A DNA stretch of 64,000 nt from Stutzerimonas stutzeri TS44 (GCA_000263395.1 AJXE01000002.1:248001-312000), one strand, 5' to 3'; shown: positions 17,734 through 26,758, counted from the first letter of the stretch. Notes: generated from the sequence alone by a model not told the origin. Numbers and translations: made by a program.

Positions 17734-17849
17734 CGGGTTAGTGCGCTCAGGTCTCAGGTTCACCAGCGCGCCCTGTTGCAGACCGGGCATTTGCGGCATT
17801 CTTGGCGCCGCGGCGGGTATTTCCCGCTGTCTTGCCATAAGGAGCCCCC

Positions 17850-19631
17850 ATGCCCAGCTATGCGGCCGAGCCTGATCGCACGCTCGACCTCAACGACCTG
17901 CTGCGCGAGCTGGTCGCCCAGGGGCGCGTCGACCAGGACAGCGCCGAGCAGTGCCTGGCGGTACGCCGCAGCGCGGTGAACAACCAGCAGCACCCGCTGG
18001 AATTCCTCGCCGCGCAGCAGCTCGACGATCGCCGCCACCCCGGCAAGAAGCTCGACCTGGAAGCCCTCACCGCCTGGCTGGCCGAGCTGGCCGGCCAGCC
18101 GTACCTGCGCATCGATCCGCTGAAGATCGACGTGGCCGCGGTCACCCCGCTGATGTCCTATGCCTTCGCCCAGCGCCACAAGATCCTCGCCGTGGCGCTG
18201 GATGGTCATAGCGTGACCATCGCCAGCGCCCAGCCCTTCGTCAAAGGCTGGGAAGCCAACCTCACCCACGTGCTCAAGCGCTCGATCACCCGCGTGGTGG
18301 CCAACCCGGCGGACATCCAGCGCTTCACCGTGGAGTTCTACCGCCTGGCCAAGTCGGTCAGCGGCGCCACCGCCACGGACCAGAAGATCAGCGGCATCGG
18401 CAACTTCGAGCAGCTGCTCAACCTCGGCGCCAGCGACCAGGAGCCGGACGCCAACGACTCGCACATCGTCAACATCGTCGACTGGCTGTTCCAGTACGCC
18501 TTCCAGCAGCGCGCCAGCGACATCCACATCGAACCGCGGCGCGAGCAGGGCACCGTGCGCTTTCGCATCGACGGCGTGCTGCACAACGTCTACCAGTTCC
18601 CGCCGCAGGTGGCGATGGCGGTGGTCAGCCGGCTGAAGACCCTCGGGCGGATGAACGTCGCCGAGAAGCGCAAGCCGCAGGATGGCCGGGTCAAGACCAA
18701 AACCCCGGACGGCGGCGAGGTGGAGCTGCGGCTGTCGACGCTGCCCACCGCGTTCGGCGAGAAGATGGTGATGCGCATCTTCGACCCCGAGGTGCTGCTC
18801 AAGGGCTTCGACCAGCTGGGCTTTTCCGCCGACGACCTGCGCCGCTGGCAGGGCATGACCTGTCAGCCCAACGGCATCATCCTGGTCACCGGACCCACCG
18901 GTTCGGGCAAGACCACCACGCTCTACACCACGCTCAAGCAACTGGCGACGCCCGAGGTGAACGTCTGCACCATCGAGGACCCGATCGAGATGATCGAGGG
19001 CGCCTTCAACCAGATGCAGGTGCAGCACAACATCGACCTGACCTTCGCCAGCGGCGTGCGCGCGCTGATGCGCCAGGACCCGGACATCATCATGATCGGC
19101 GAGATCCGCGACCTGGAAACCGCCGAGATGGCGATCCAGGCCGCGCTCACCGGGCACCTGGTGCTTTCCACCCTGCACACCAACGACGCGCCGAGCGCCA
19201 TTACCCGCCTGCTCGAGCTGGGCGTGCCGCACTACCTGCTCAAGGCCACCCTGCTCGGCGTCATGGCCCAGCGCCTGGTGCGCACGCTATGCCCGCACTG
19301 CAAGGCCCCGGTGCAGCTGGATGCCAGCGACTGGACCGCGCTGACCAAGCCCTGGAACGCGCCGCTGCCGAGCACGGCGCAGCAGGCGGTGGGCTGCCTG
19401 GAATGCCGCGACACCGGTTACCGCGGCCGTGCCGGGGTGTACGAGATCATGCTGCTCAACGATGCGCTCAAGCCACTGATCAGCGCCGACACCGACCTCG
19501 TCGCCCTGCGCCGTCAGGCCTTCAAGGACGGCATGCGCAGCCTGCGCCTGTCCGGCGCGCAGAAGATCGCCGCCGGCCTGACCACCCTCGAGGAAGTGCT
19601 GCGGGTGACGCCGCAGAGCGAGCAGCGCTGA
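17850..19631 (+). CDS. GspE/PilB-type secretion ATPase, orphan
   Basis: Hexameric-type secretion ATPase of 593 aa. An N-terminal region of about 170 residues (T2SSE_N-like) is followed by the N2 and ATPase domains. Visible motifs are Walker A GPTGSGKTTT at about 348-357, the Asp box around TIEDPIEM, Walker B QDPDIIMIGEIRD, and the His box TGHLVLSTLHTND. A zinc tetracysteine is formed by CPHC (481-484) and CLEC (516-519). All catalytic elements look intact. No pseudopilin, secretin or platform genes lie nearby, so it is an orphan. I recall an isolated ATPase at the corresponding place in P. aeruginosa. It may serve a pilus or secretion system elsewhere. The next gene, yitT-like, is convergent, 17 nt away. 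Confidence 0.92.
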   Translation: MPSYAAEPDRTLDLNDLLRELVAQGRVDQDSAEQCLAVRRSAVNNQQHPLEFLAAQQLDDRRHPGKKLDLEALTAWLAELAGQPYLRIDPLKIDVAAVTPLMSYAFAQRHKILAVALDGHSVTIASAQPFVKGWEANLTHVLKRSITRVVANPADIQRFTVEFYRLAKSVSGATATDQKISGIGNFEQLLNLGASDQEPDANDSHIVNIVDWLFQYAFQQRASDIHIEPRREQGTVRFRIDGVLHNVYQFPPQVAMAVVSRLKTLGRMNVAEKRKPQDGRVKTKTPDGGEVELRLSTLPTAFGEKMVMRIFDPEVLLKGFDQLGFSADDLRRWQGMTCQPNGIILVTGPTGSGKTTTLYTTLKQLATPEVNVCTIEDPIEMIEGAFNQMQVQHNIDLTFASGVRALMRQDPDIIMIGEIRDLETAEMAIQAALTGHLVLSTLHTNDAPSAITRLLELGVPHYLLKATLLGVMAQRLVRTLCPHCKAPVQLDASDWTALTKPWNAPLPSTAQQAVGCLECRDTGYRGRAGVYEIMLLNDALKPLISADTDLVALRRQAFKDGMRSLRLSGAQKIAAGLTTLEEVLRVTPQSEQR

Positions 19632-19648
19632 GGCCGAACGGCTGGAGC

Positions 19649-20296
19649 TCAGCTGACGCCCATGTAGCGCCCGGCGCGGTGGTTGATCGCCAGCACCAGA
19701 TTCAGCGCCACCGCGCCCAGTACCGACAGCAGCACCCGCTCCGGCGCGACGACGAACACCGCCGCCAGCACGATCAGCGCATCGATGGCCATCTGCACCT
19801 TGCCGGCGCGCAGGCCGAAGCGCTCCTGCAGGAACAGCGCGAGGATGTTCACCCCGCCCAGGCTGGCGCGATGACGGAACAGGATGAGCAGGCCGATTCC
19901 CATCGCGAAGCCGCCGAACACCGCGGCGTAGACCAGATTCAGCTCGGCGAAGCGCACCCACTGTGGGGTCAGCTCGGCGAACAGCGACACCAGCGCCACC
20001 GCGCAGACCGTGCGCAGGGTGAACTTCCAGCCCATGCGCCAGATCGCCAGCGCGTAGAACGGCAGGTTGAGCAGGAAGAACGCCGCGCCGAACGACCAGC
20101 CGGCCAGGTATTTGAGCAGGAAGGCCAGCCCCACGGTGCCGCCGGTGAGCAGCCCGGCGTGGCTGTAGAAGGCGATGCCGAGGGCGACCAGCGCCGTGCC
20201 GGTGAGCAGCGCCAGGGCATCCTCCCACAGCGGATGACGCATCAGCATGGCGGCGACGCGCCCGGCCTGGGCGTCTTCGGATGGGTTTGCTGACAT
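19649..20296 (-). CDS. YitT-family membrane protein (DUF161)
   Basis: Predicted polytopic inner-membrane protein of 215 aa, about five or six membrane segments (ALALLTGTALVALGIAFYSH, LLKYLAGWSFGAAFFLLNLP, LVYAAVFGGFAMGIGLLILF, ALIVLAAVFVVAPERVLLSV). The Gly-rich GLLTGGTVGLAFLLKYL and HRASLGGVNILALFLQ segments match the YitT/DUF161 pattern. The start MSANPSEDAQ at 20296 is a judgement, since no strong ribosome site precedes it. The substrate or role is unknown in the family. It lies downstream of folA on the same strand with an 85-nt gap. Confidence 0.8.
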   Translation of the reverse strand: MSANPSEDAQAGRVAAMLMRHPLWEDALALLTGTALVALGIAFYSHAGLLTGGTVGLAFLLKYLAGWSFGAAFFLLNLPFYALAIWRMGWKFTLRTVCAVALVSLFAELTPQWVRFAELNLVYAAVFGGFAMGIGLLILFRHRASLGGVNILALFLQERFGLRAGKVQMAIDALIVLAAVFVVAPERVLLSVLGAVALNLVLAINHRAGRYMGVS

Positions 20297-20381
20297 CAGG
20301 AGGGCTCGTGGCGGCGACGCTGGCAAGGATAGTGGCTGCCGGCGACGGCGCAATGGACGCCGATCAAGCCGCGCCGGCCGC

Positions 20382-20897
20382 TCAGCGTCGCGCCCAGGTT
20401 TCGAAACGATAGGCCGGCGCCTCGCCTTCGGCCGGATGCGCCTGGCTGTCGACGCATTGCCATGCGTGCTCGTCGAATGCGGGGAAGAACGCATCGCCCT
20501 CCGGCTGTGCGTCGATGCGGGTGAGGTAGAGTCGCTGCGCCTGGCCCAGCGCCTGCGCGTAGAGCTGTGTACCGCCGATCAGCATCAGCTCGTCGACGCC
20601 CTGCTCGCGCGCCCACTGCTCGGCGCGTACCAGCGCGGCATCGAGATCGCTGAAGGTTTCCGCGCCGTCGAGTTGCAGCTCCGGCTGGCGGCTGACCACC
20701 AGATTGAGCCGGCCCGGCAGCGGGCGGCCGAGCGAATCCCAGGTCTTGCGACCCATGATGATCGGCTTGCCGAGGGTCATGGTCTTAAAATGCTTGAGAT
20801 CGGCGGGCAGGTGCCAGGGCATGCGGTTGTCGAGACCGATCACGCGGTTGTGCGCGAGGGCGGCGATCATGGCGAGGGGCAGGCGGGTCTGATTCAT
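20382..20897 (-). CDS. folA: Dihydrofolate reductase
   Basis: NADPH-dependent reduction of dihydrofolate, giving the cofactor pool for thymidylate and purine synthesis. The protein is 171 aa, the usual size of chromosomal FolA. The N-terminus holds the substrate site ALAHNRVIGLDNRMPWHLPA, where the Trp and the Asp of PADLKHFK are the active-site residues. The NADPH site is seen in GKPIIMGRKTWDSLGRPLPG and in ELMLIGGTQLYAQAL. The closing strands end CVDSQAHPAEG and YRFETWARR. The start at 20897 is the conserved one; the frame extends further upstream without family similarity. It is divergent from the glycerophosphodiesterase gene. Confidence 0.97.
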   Translation of the reverse strand: MNQTRLPLAMIAALAHNRVIGLDNRMPWHLPADLKHFKTMTLGKPIIMGRKTWDSLGRPLPGRLNLVVSRQPELQLDGAETFSDLDAALVRAEQWAREQGVDELMLIGGTQLYAQALGQAQRLYLTRIDAQPEGDAFFPAFDEHAWQCVDSQAHPAEGEAPAYRFETWARR

Positions 20898-21045
20898 GGC
20901 GGCGAGCATAGCAGAGCGCCCCGGCGTGCTGCAGCGCCAGCCGTTTGTCGATTTCATGGCGCTGCAACAGGCGCGACCGCGAAGCGTCAAGCTACGGTCA
21001 TTCGTCTCGCGCAGGCTGGGACTCCCCACCCGAGGAGAGACCCTC

Positions 21046-22158
21046 ATGGCTCACACCACCCCGTTCCTTCGCCCCTGGTTGGCCGTCTACGGCCTGCTGC
21101 TGCCGCTCGCCAGCATCGCCGCGCCGGACGACCGCCAGACGCAGCGCCACGCCGAACGCAGCGAACCCGCGCCGCTGGTGATCGCCCACCGTGGCGCCAG
21201 CGGCTATGTGCCGGAGCACACCCTGGCCGCCTATGCGCTGGCGGTGCTGCAGGGCGCCGACTACATCGAGCCGGACCTGGTGATGACCCGCGACGGCCAG
21301 CTGGTCGCCCGCCACGACAACGAGCTGGGGCTGACCACCGATGTCTCCCAGCGCCCCGAGTTCGCCGACCGCCAGCGCACCCAGCAGGTCGATGGCGTGA
21401 CGCTCACCGGCTGGTTCAGCGAGGACTTCAGCCTCGCCGAGCTGAAGACGCTGCGCGCCATCGAGCGCATTCCGGAAATCCGCCCGGGCAACGCCCGCCT
21501 CGACGGCAGCCTGGAGATTCCGACGCTGCAGGAGATCATCGACCTGGTGAAGACGCTGCAGCTCAGCCAGGGCCGGCGCATCGGCCTGTACCCGGAAACC
21601 AAGCACCCGACCCACTTCCAGCAGCTTGGCCTGGCGATGGAGCGGCCGCTGGTGCACATCCTCACGCGCAACGGCTATGCCGGCCCGCAGGCGCCGGTGT
21701 ACATCCAGTCGTTCGAGGTGGACAACCTCAAGACCCTCAGCGGCCTCACCCGCCTGCGCCTGGTGCAGCTGTTCGGCTCCGGCCAGCCCTACGACCAGCA
21801 GATGCGCGGCAGCACGCTGAGCTACGCGCAGATGGCCACGCCCGAGGGCCTGCGCGAGATCGCCCGCTACGCGACCGGCGTCGGTCCCGACAAGGGCTAC
21901 ATCATCCCGCGCGACGCCGGCGGCAACCTCGGCGCGCCGACCCGCTTCGTCGCCGACGCCCACGCCGCCGGCCTCAAGGTGCACCCGTACACCTTCCGCG
22001 CCGAGAACGCCTTCCTGCCGACCAGCCTGCGCAGCAGCGATCAGCCGCAGGCGCGCGGCGACGTCGAGGCGGAGCTCCGCGCCTTCCTCGACGCCGGCAT
22101 CGACGGCCTGTTCATCGATCAGCCAGATGTGGCCGTGCGCCTGCGCGAGGCCCGCTAA
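21046..22158 (+). CDS. glpQ: Periplasmic glycerophosphodiester phosphodiesterase
   Basis: Hydrolyses glycerophosphodiesters to glycerol-3-phosphate and an alcohol, 370 aa. A signal peptide (FLRPWLAVYGLLLPLASIAA) points to the periplasm. The GDPD catalytic core is clear: VIAHRGASGYVPEHT (catalytic His and first Glu), then YIEPDLVMTRDGQLVARHD with the metal Glu/Asp and second His. Later blocks include RIGLYPETKHPTHFQ, YIQSFEVDNL and the closing GIDGLFIDQPDVAVRLR. The start at 21046 has GAGGAGA upstream and places the signal peptide correctly. The class is the long GlpQ type of E. coli periplasm. It stands alone, and a hairpin follows. Confidence 0.93.
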   Translation: MAHTTPFLRPWLAVYGLLLPLASIAAPDDRQTQRHAERSEPAPLVIAHRGASGYVPEHTLAAYALAVLQGADYIEPDLVMTRDGQLVARHDNELGLTTDVSQRPEFADRQRTQQVDGVTLTGWFSEDFSLAELKTLRAIERIPEIRPGNARLDGSLEIPTLQEIIDLVKTLQLSQGRRIGLYPETKHPTHFQQLGLAMERPLVHILTRNGYAGPQAPVYIQSFEVDNLKTLSGLTRLRLVQLFGSGQPYDQQMRGSTLSYAQMATPEGLREIARYATGVGPDKGYIIPRDAGGNLGAPTRFVADAHAAGLKVHPYTFRAENAFLPTSLRSSDQPQARGDVEAELRAFLDAGIDGLFIDQPDVAVRLREAR

Positions 22159-22160
22159 AC

Positions 22161-22190
22161 GTTACGGGCGGCCACGCGGTCGCCCCTAAC
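22161..22190 (+). terminator. Hairpin after glpQ
   Basis: The stem GGGCGGCC/GGTCGCCC has a 4-nt loop (ACGC) and is extended by flanking GTTA and TAAC, which also pair. It begins 2 nt after the glpQ stop. No T-run follows. Confidence 0.55.
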
Positions 22191-22309
22191 CGATCCGACC
22201 GTTCGTCGATTACCCTGCCCTCGGTGATCTTGCGCTGCTACCTGTAACGCCGTGCTGGTGCGGCCTGCGCATGCGGAAGATGTCGCATTCGGCAATCTCG
22301 ACAGAAAAA

Positions 22310-22352
22310 TTGTATACAACTACTGGCACTACTCGCATCCAATTGTCTACAG
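22310..22352 (+). promoter_or_regulatory. Two TTGTATACAA-type operator sites upstream of the NCS2 permease
   Basis: A perfect 10-bp palindrome TTGTATACAA lies at 22310-22319. A second, degenerate copy TTGTCTACAG lies at 22343-22352. Their centres are 33 bp apart, three helical turns, so both would face the same side of the DNA. The stretch is AT-rich against its surroundings and ends 37 nt before the permease start. TTGTATACAA-like palindromes are typical of GntR-family regulators, several of which control purine or amino-acid uptake; the regulator here is not identified. Confidence 0.55.
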
Positions 22353-22389
22353 TGGCCGACACAATAAAAACGAACGGGAGAAGCTACCC

Positions 22390-23910
22390 ATGTCTGTGTC
22401 CGCCCCCGCAAAACGGCCCGAGGATGAAAACCTCGGTGTCGGTGCCAACCTGGCCTACGGCCTGCAACACGTGCTCACCATGTATGGCGGCATCGTCGCC
22501 GTGCCTCTCATCGTCGGCCAGGCCGCCGGCCTGTCGCCGGCCGACATCGGCCTGCTGATCGCCGCCTCGTTGTTCGCCGGCGGGCTGGCCACCCTGCTGC
22601 AGACGCTCGGTCTGCCGTTCTTCGGTTGTCAGTTGCCGCTGGTACAGGGCGTGTCCTTCGCCGGCGTGGCGACCATGATCGCCATCATCGGCAGCGACGG
22701 CGCCGGCGGCATTCCGGTGGTGCTCGGCTCGGTGATCGCCGCCTCGCTGATCGGCCTGTTCATCACGCCGGTGTTCTCCCGCATCACCAAGTTCTTTCCG
22801 CCACTGGTCACCGGCATCGTCATCACCACCATCGGCCTGACGCTGATGCCGGTGGCCGCACGCTGGGCGATGGGCGGCAACAGCCAGGCGCCAGACTTCG
22901 GCAGCGTGGCCAACATCTGCCTGGCGGCCTTCACCCTGTTCACCGTGCTGGCGCTGAGCAAGGTCGGCAGCGCGAGCATCTCGCGGCTGTCGATCCTGCT
23001 GGCGATGGTCATCGGCACGCTGGTGGCGGTGTTCTTCGGCATGGCCGACTTCTCCCAGGTACTCGACGGCCCGCTGGTGGCCATGCCGGCACCGCTGCAC
23101 TTCGGCATGCCGGAGTTCCAGCTGGCGGCGATCCTGTCGATGCTGATCGTGATCATCGTCACCCTGGTCGAGACCTCGGCGGACATCCTCGCCGTCGGCG
23201 AAATCATCGACACCAAGGTCGACTCCAAGCGCCTGGGCAACGGCCTGCGCGCCGACATGATCTCCAGCTCGCTGGCGCCGCTGTTCGGTTCCTTCACCCA
23301 GAGCGCCTTCGCGCAGAACGTCGGGCTGGTCGCGGTGACCGGGGTGAAGAGCCGCTACGTGGTGGCCAGCGCCGGCCTGATCCTGGTCACCCTCGGCCTG
23401 CTGCCGGTGATGGGCCGGCTGATCGCCGCGGTACCCACCGCCGTGCTCGGCGGTGCCGGCGTGGTGCTGTTCGGCACCGTAGCAGCCAGCGGCATCCGCA
23501 CCCTGGCGCAGGTCGACTACCGCAACAACATGAACCTGATCATCGTCGCCACCTCGATCGGCTTCGGCATGATCCCGATCGCCGCGCCGAGCTTCTACCA
23601 CCACTTCCCGGCCTGGTTCGAGACCATCTTCCACTCCGGCATCAGCTCGGCGGCGATCATGGCGATCATCCTCAACCTGGCCTTCAACCACCTCAAGGCC
23701 GGCAACTCCGACCAGCAGTCGGTGTTCGTCGCCGGTAGCGAGCGCAGCCTGCGCTACCGCGACATCGCCGCGCTGCACGAGGGCGACTACTTCCGCAACG
23801 GCAAGCTGTACGACATCGACGGCAACGAGGTGGCGGTGGTCGACGCCCATCACCAGCCCGAACCGCCTGCGCCGTCGCAGATGCACGCCGCCGGCTCCGG
23901 CAGCAGCTGA
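22390..23910 (+). CDS. NCS2-family xanthine/uracil permease
   Basis: Inner-membrane nucleobase:cation symporter of 506 aa, with about 14 membrane segments. The first-segment motif is LAYGLQHVLTMYGGIVAVPL, with the QH pair. The substrate region FGCQLPLVQGVSFAGVATMI and the NAT signature AFAQNVGLVAVTGVKSRYV are present. The signature form fits the purine (xanthine/uric acid) branch better than uracil carriers, but substrate is inference. A hydrophilic tail of about 70 residues follows the last segment (SERSLRYRDIAALHEGDYFR), longer than in minimal members. The start MSVSAPAKRPEDENLG at 22390 has GGGAG 7-10 nt upstream. Two operator-like palindromes precede it. Confidence 0.9.
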   Translation: MSVSAPAKRPEDENLGVGANLAYGLQHVLTMYGGIVAVPLIVGQAAGLSPADIGLLIAASLFAGGLATLLQTLGLPFFGCQLPLVQGVSFAGVATMIAIIGSDGAGGIPVVLGSVIAASLIGLFITPVFSRITKFFPPLVTGIVITTIGLTLMPVAARWAMGGNSQAPDFGSVANICLAAFTLFTVLALSKVGSASISRLSILLAMVIGTLVAVFFGMADFSQVLDGPLVAMPAPLHFGMPEFQLAAILSMLIVIIVTLVETSADILAVGEIIDTKVDSKRLGNGLRADMISSSLAPLFGSFTQSAFAQNVGLVAVTGVKSRYVVASAGLILVTLGLLPVMGRLIAAVPTAVLGGAGVVLFGTVAASGIRTLAQVDYRNNMNLIIVATSIGFGMIPIAAPSFYHHFPAWFETIFHSGISSAAIMAIILNLAFNHLKAGNSDQQSVFVAGSERSLRYRDIAALHEGDYFRNGKLYDIDGNEVAVVDAHHQPEPPAPSQMHAAGSGSS

Positions 23911-23991
23911 GGCCAGCGGCCGGGCGATGCCGTGCACGGCCCGCCCGGCTGCGGTTATGCTCTGCGCTCATCCCCGGCCACGGAGCCTTCG

Positions 23992-25392
23992 GTGAGCGAT
24001 CCCCGCATTCCCCTCCCCTCGCTGTCCCGTATCGACCGCCTGTGGCTCACCGAAGCCGTGCGCCTGCGCGAGGAACACGCCGGCCCACTGGACGACGAGG
24101 AAGCCAACCGCCAGGCCCGCGCCGGCGGCGGCGATCTGCCCACCCTGATCGAACGCCGCGCGCTGTGGCTGGCGCGCCGCGACGGCCTGCTCGAAGCGCT
24201 GCGCCACTGGCGCCAGGGCGCGCGGCTCGGCGCCGTCGCCCTCGCCGTGCTGGCGCTCTTCACCGGCGCCGGTCTGGCCTTCGCCGCGCTGGGTGACGGC
24301 CAGCGCCCGGTCAACGTGTTCTGGGCGCTCGGCAGCCTGCTCGGGCTCAACCTGCTGACCCTGCTCGGCTGGCTGCTCGGCCTGGCGCTGGCCGGTGACA
24401 GCGGCGGCGCGCTCGGCCGGCTGTGGCTCTGGCTCAGCGAGAAGTTCGCCCGCGATGCGCGCGCCGCGCAGCTGGCGCCGGCGCTGCCGGTGCTGCTGCA
24501 GCGCCAGCGCCTCGGCCGCTGGCTGCTTGGCCTCGGCGTGCATGGCCTGTGGCTGCTGGCGATGGCTTGCGCGCTACTCATGCTGCTCGCCCTGCTGGCG
24601 ACCCGCCGCTACGGCTTCGTCTGGGAAACCACCATCCTCGGCGAGAGCGCCTTCGTCGGTCTGACCCAGGCGTTCGGCGCACTGCCCGCACTGCTCGGCT
24701 TCGGCGTGCCGGATGTCGAGCAGATCCGCGCCAGCGGCACGCTCGCCGGCGATCTGGAAAGTGCGCGGCGGCAATGGGCCGGCTGGCTGGTCGGCGTGGT
24801 GCTGGTCTACGGCCTGCTGCCGCGCCTGCTGCTCGCCGCGCTGTGTCTGTGGCGCTGGCGCCGCGGCCGGGCCGCGCTGGCGATCGATCTGGCACAGCCG
24901 AGCTACCGCCTGCTGCGCGAACGCCTGCAGCCGCCCAGCGAACGCCTCGGCATCCGCGATGCCGCGCCGGCGCAGCTGCACGCGCCGAGCGCCGGCGCGC
25001 AGCCCGAGGCCGGCGCCGGCGCCGTGCTGGTGGCCATCGAGCTGGACGGCAGCCGGCCGTGGCCGCCGTCGCTGCCCAAGGGCGTGGCCGATGCCGGCGT
25101 GCTCGATGATCGCGAAGGCCGCCGACGCCTGCTCGATCAGCTCACGCGCTTTCCGCCGGCGCGTCTGGCGATCGCCTGCGACCCGCGCCGCTCGCCGGAT
25201 CGCGGCACCCTGGCGCTGCTCGGCGAGCTGTCGCGCTGCGCCGCCGCCACGCGCGTCTGGCTGCTGCAGGCGCCGGCCGGCGAGGCGCTGGACAGCGCGC
25301 GGCTGGCCGACTGGCATCAGGCGCTGGATGCGCTGGGCCTGGCACATTCGAGCGCCGCACCGCTGAGCTGGCTGGAGAACGGACATGACTGA
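23992..25392 (+). CDS. DUF2868 membrane protein
   Basis: Predicted 466-aa inner-membrane protein of the DUF2868 family, whose function is unknown. The N-terminus is soluble (LSRIDRLWLTEAVRLREEHA, DDEEANRQARAGGGDLPTLI). Membrane segments are predicted at about 78-100, 108-135, 190-212 and 270-292. A soluble C-terminal domain of about 170 residues (AVLVAIELDGSRPWPPSLPK, LLDQLTRFPPARLAIACDP) looks like an alpha/beta domain. The start is GTG at 23992 (SDPRIPLPSLSR). Its stop overlaps the start of the DUF3482 GTPase by 8 nt, so the two are translationally coupled. This constant pairing suggests that the membrane protein anchors or senses for the GTPase. Confidence 0.82.
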   Translation: MSDPRIPLPSLSRIDRLWLTEAVRLREEHAGPLDDEEANRQARAGGGDLPTLIERRALWLARRDGLLEALRHWRQGARLGAVALAVLALFTGAGLAFAALGDGQRPVNVFWALGSLLGLNLLTLLGWLLGLALAGDSGGALGRLWLWLSEKFARDARAAQLAPALPVLLQRQRLGRWLLGLGVHGLWLLAMACALLMLLALLATRRYGFVWETTILGESAFVGLTQAFGALPALLGFGVPDVEQIRASGTLAGDLESARRQWAGWLVGVVLVYGLLPRLLLAALCLWRWRRGRAALAIDLAQPSYRLLRERLQPPSERLGIRDAAPAQLHAPSAGAQPEAGAGAVLVAIELDGSRPWPPSLPKGVADAGVLDDREGRRRLLDQLTRFPPARLAIACDPRRSPDRGTLALLGELSRCAAATRVWLLQAPAGEALDSARLADWHQALDALGLAHSSAAPLSWLENGHD

Positions 25393-26758
25393 TGCGCTGA
25401 AGCTCGCCGTGGTCGGCCACACCAACGTCGGCAAGACCTCGCTGCTGCGTACGCTGACCCGCGACCGCGGTTTCGGCGAGGTTTCGCACCGCCCCAGCAC
25501 CACCCGCCACGTCGAGGGCGCGCGGCTGTCGGTGGATGGCCAGGCGCTGCTGGAGCTGTACGACACCCCCGGCCTGGAGGACGCCATCGCCCTGCTCGAC
25601 TATCTCGAGCGGCTGGAGCGCCCCGGCGAGCGCCTCGATGGCCCGGCGCGCACCGCGCGTTTTCTCGACGGCGCCGAGGCGCGCCAGCGTTTCGAGCAGG
25701 AAGCCAAGGTGCTGCGCCAGCTGCTGGCCAGCGACGCCGGGCTGTACGTGATCGACGCGCGCGAGCCGGTGCTGGCCAAGTACAAGGACGAGCTGGCGGT
25801 GCTGGCCGGTTGCGGCAAGCCGCTGCTGCCGGTGCTCAATTTCGTCGCCCAGCCCGGGCATCGCGAGGAGGAGTGGCGCCAGGCGCTGGCGCGGCTCGGC
25901 CTGCACGCGCTGGTGCGCTTCGATAGCGTGGCGCCGCCGGTGGATGGCGAGCGCCGCCTGTACGAAAGCCTGGCGCTGCTGCTGGAGCAGGCGCGGCCGC
26001 GCCTGCAGCGGCTGATCGAGGAGCACGAAGCCCAAGCCGCGGCACGCCTGGCCAGCGGCGAGCGGCTGATCGCCGAGCTGCTGGTGGACGTCGCTGCCTG
26101 CCGGCGCAGCGTGGCGGCGCAGGCGGAACTGGAGCGCGGCGCCATCCGCGACCTGCACGATGCGGTGCGTAGCCGCGAACAGCGCTGCGTCGAGGCGCTG
26201 CTGCGCCTGTACGCCTTCGGCAAGGACGACGCGGCCGCCGGCGAGCTGCCGCTGCTCGACGGCCGCTGGGGTGACGACCTGTTCAATCCGGAGACGCTGA
26301 AACAGCTGGGTGTGAAGATCGGCGGCGGCATGGCGGCCGGCGCGGCGGCCGGAGCCGGGGTCGACCTGATGGTCGGCGGCATCACCCTTGGCGCCGCGGC
26401 GCTGCTCGGCGCGCTGGCCGGCGGCGGCGCGCAGACCGCGCGGCACTATGGCAACCGCCTGCTGGGCAAGCTCAAGGGGCAGCGCGAACTGAGCGTCGAC
26501 GATGCCGTGCTGCGCCTGCTGGCGCTGCGCCAGCGCCAGCTGCTCGCCGCCCTTGCCGCGCGCGGCCACGCGGCGCTGGACGCGATCCGCCTGAGCGGCC
26601 CGCAGGATCAGGGCTGGCGCGAAGGCCACCTGCCCGAGGCGCTGCAGCGCTGCCGCGCGCACCCCGAATGGTCGTCGCTCAACCCCGGCGCGCGCCTGCA
26701 GGATGCCGAGCGCCAGGCGACGCTGGAGGCGCTGCAAGCCGAGCTGCGCCAGCCCTGA
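25385..26758 (+). CDS. DUF3482 GTPase with glycine-zipper segment
   Basis: Predicted GTPase of 457 aa, Era/TrmE-like in its N-terminal domain. G1 is GHTNVGKTS (11-19), G3 is DTPG (60-63). The usual G4 NKxD is not seen: the corresponding strand reads LLPVLNFVAQPG, so guanine specificity may be altered. Residues about 195-310 are helical (ARPRLQRLIEEHEAQAAARL). Residues about 312-349 are very rich in Gly and Ala (KIGGGMAAGAAAGAGVDLMV then GGITLGAAALLGALAGGG), a glycine-zipper pattern able to insert in membranes. The C-terminus is again helical. It is encoded with an 8-nt overlap after the DUF2868 membrane protein. The function is unknown; membrane remodelling or transport control would fit, as inference. 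Confidence 0.85.
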   Translation: MTDALKLAVVGHTNVGKTSLLRTLTRDRGFGEVSHRPSTTRHVEGARLSVDGQALLELYDTPGLEDAIALLDYLERLERPGERLDGPARTARFLDGAEARQRFEQEAKVLRQLLASDAGLYVIDAREPVLAKYKDELAVLAGCGKPLLPVLNFVAQPGHREEEWRQALARLGLHALVRFDSVAPPVDGERRLYESLALLLEQARPRLQRLIEEHEAQAAARLASGERLIAELLVDVAACRRSVAAQAELERGAIRDLHDAVRSREQRCVEALLRLYAFGKDDAAAGELPLLDGRWGDDLFNPETLKQLGVKIGGGMAAGAAAGAGVDLMVGGITLGAAALLGALAGGGAQTARHYGNRLLGKLKGQRELSVDDAVLRLLALRQRQLLAALAARGHAALDAIRLSGPQDQGWREGHLPEALQRCRAHPEWSSLNPGARLQDAERQATLEALQAELRQP

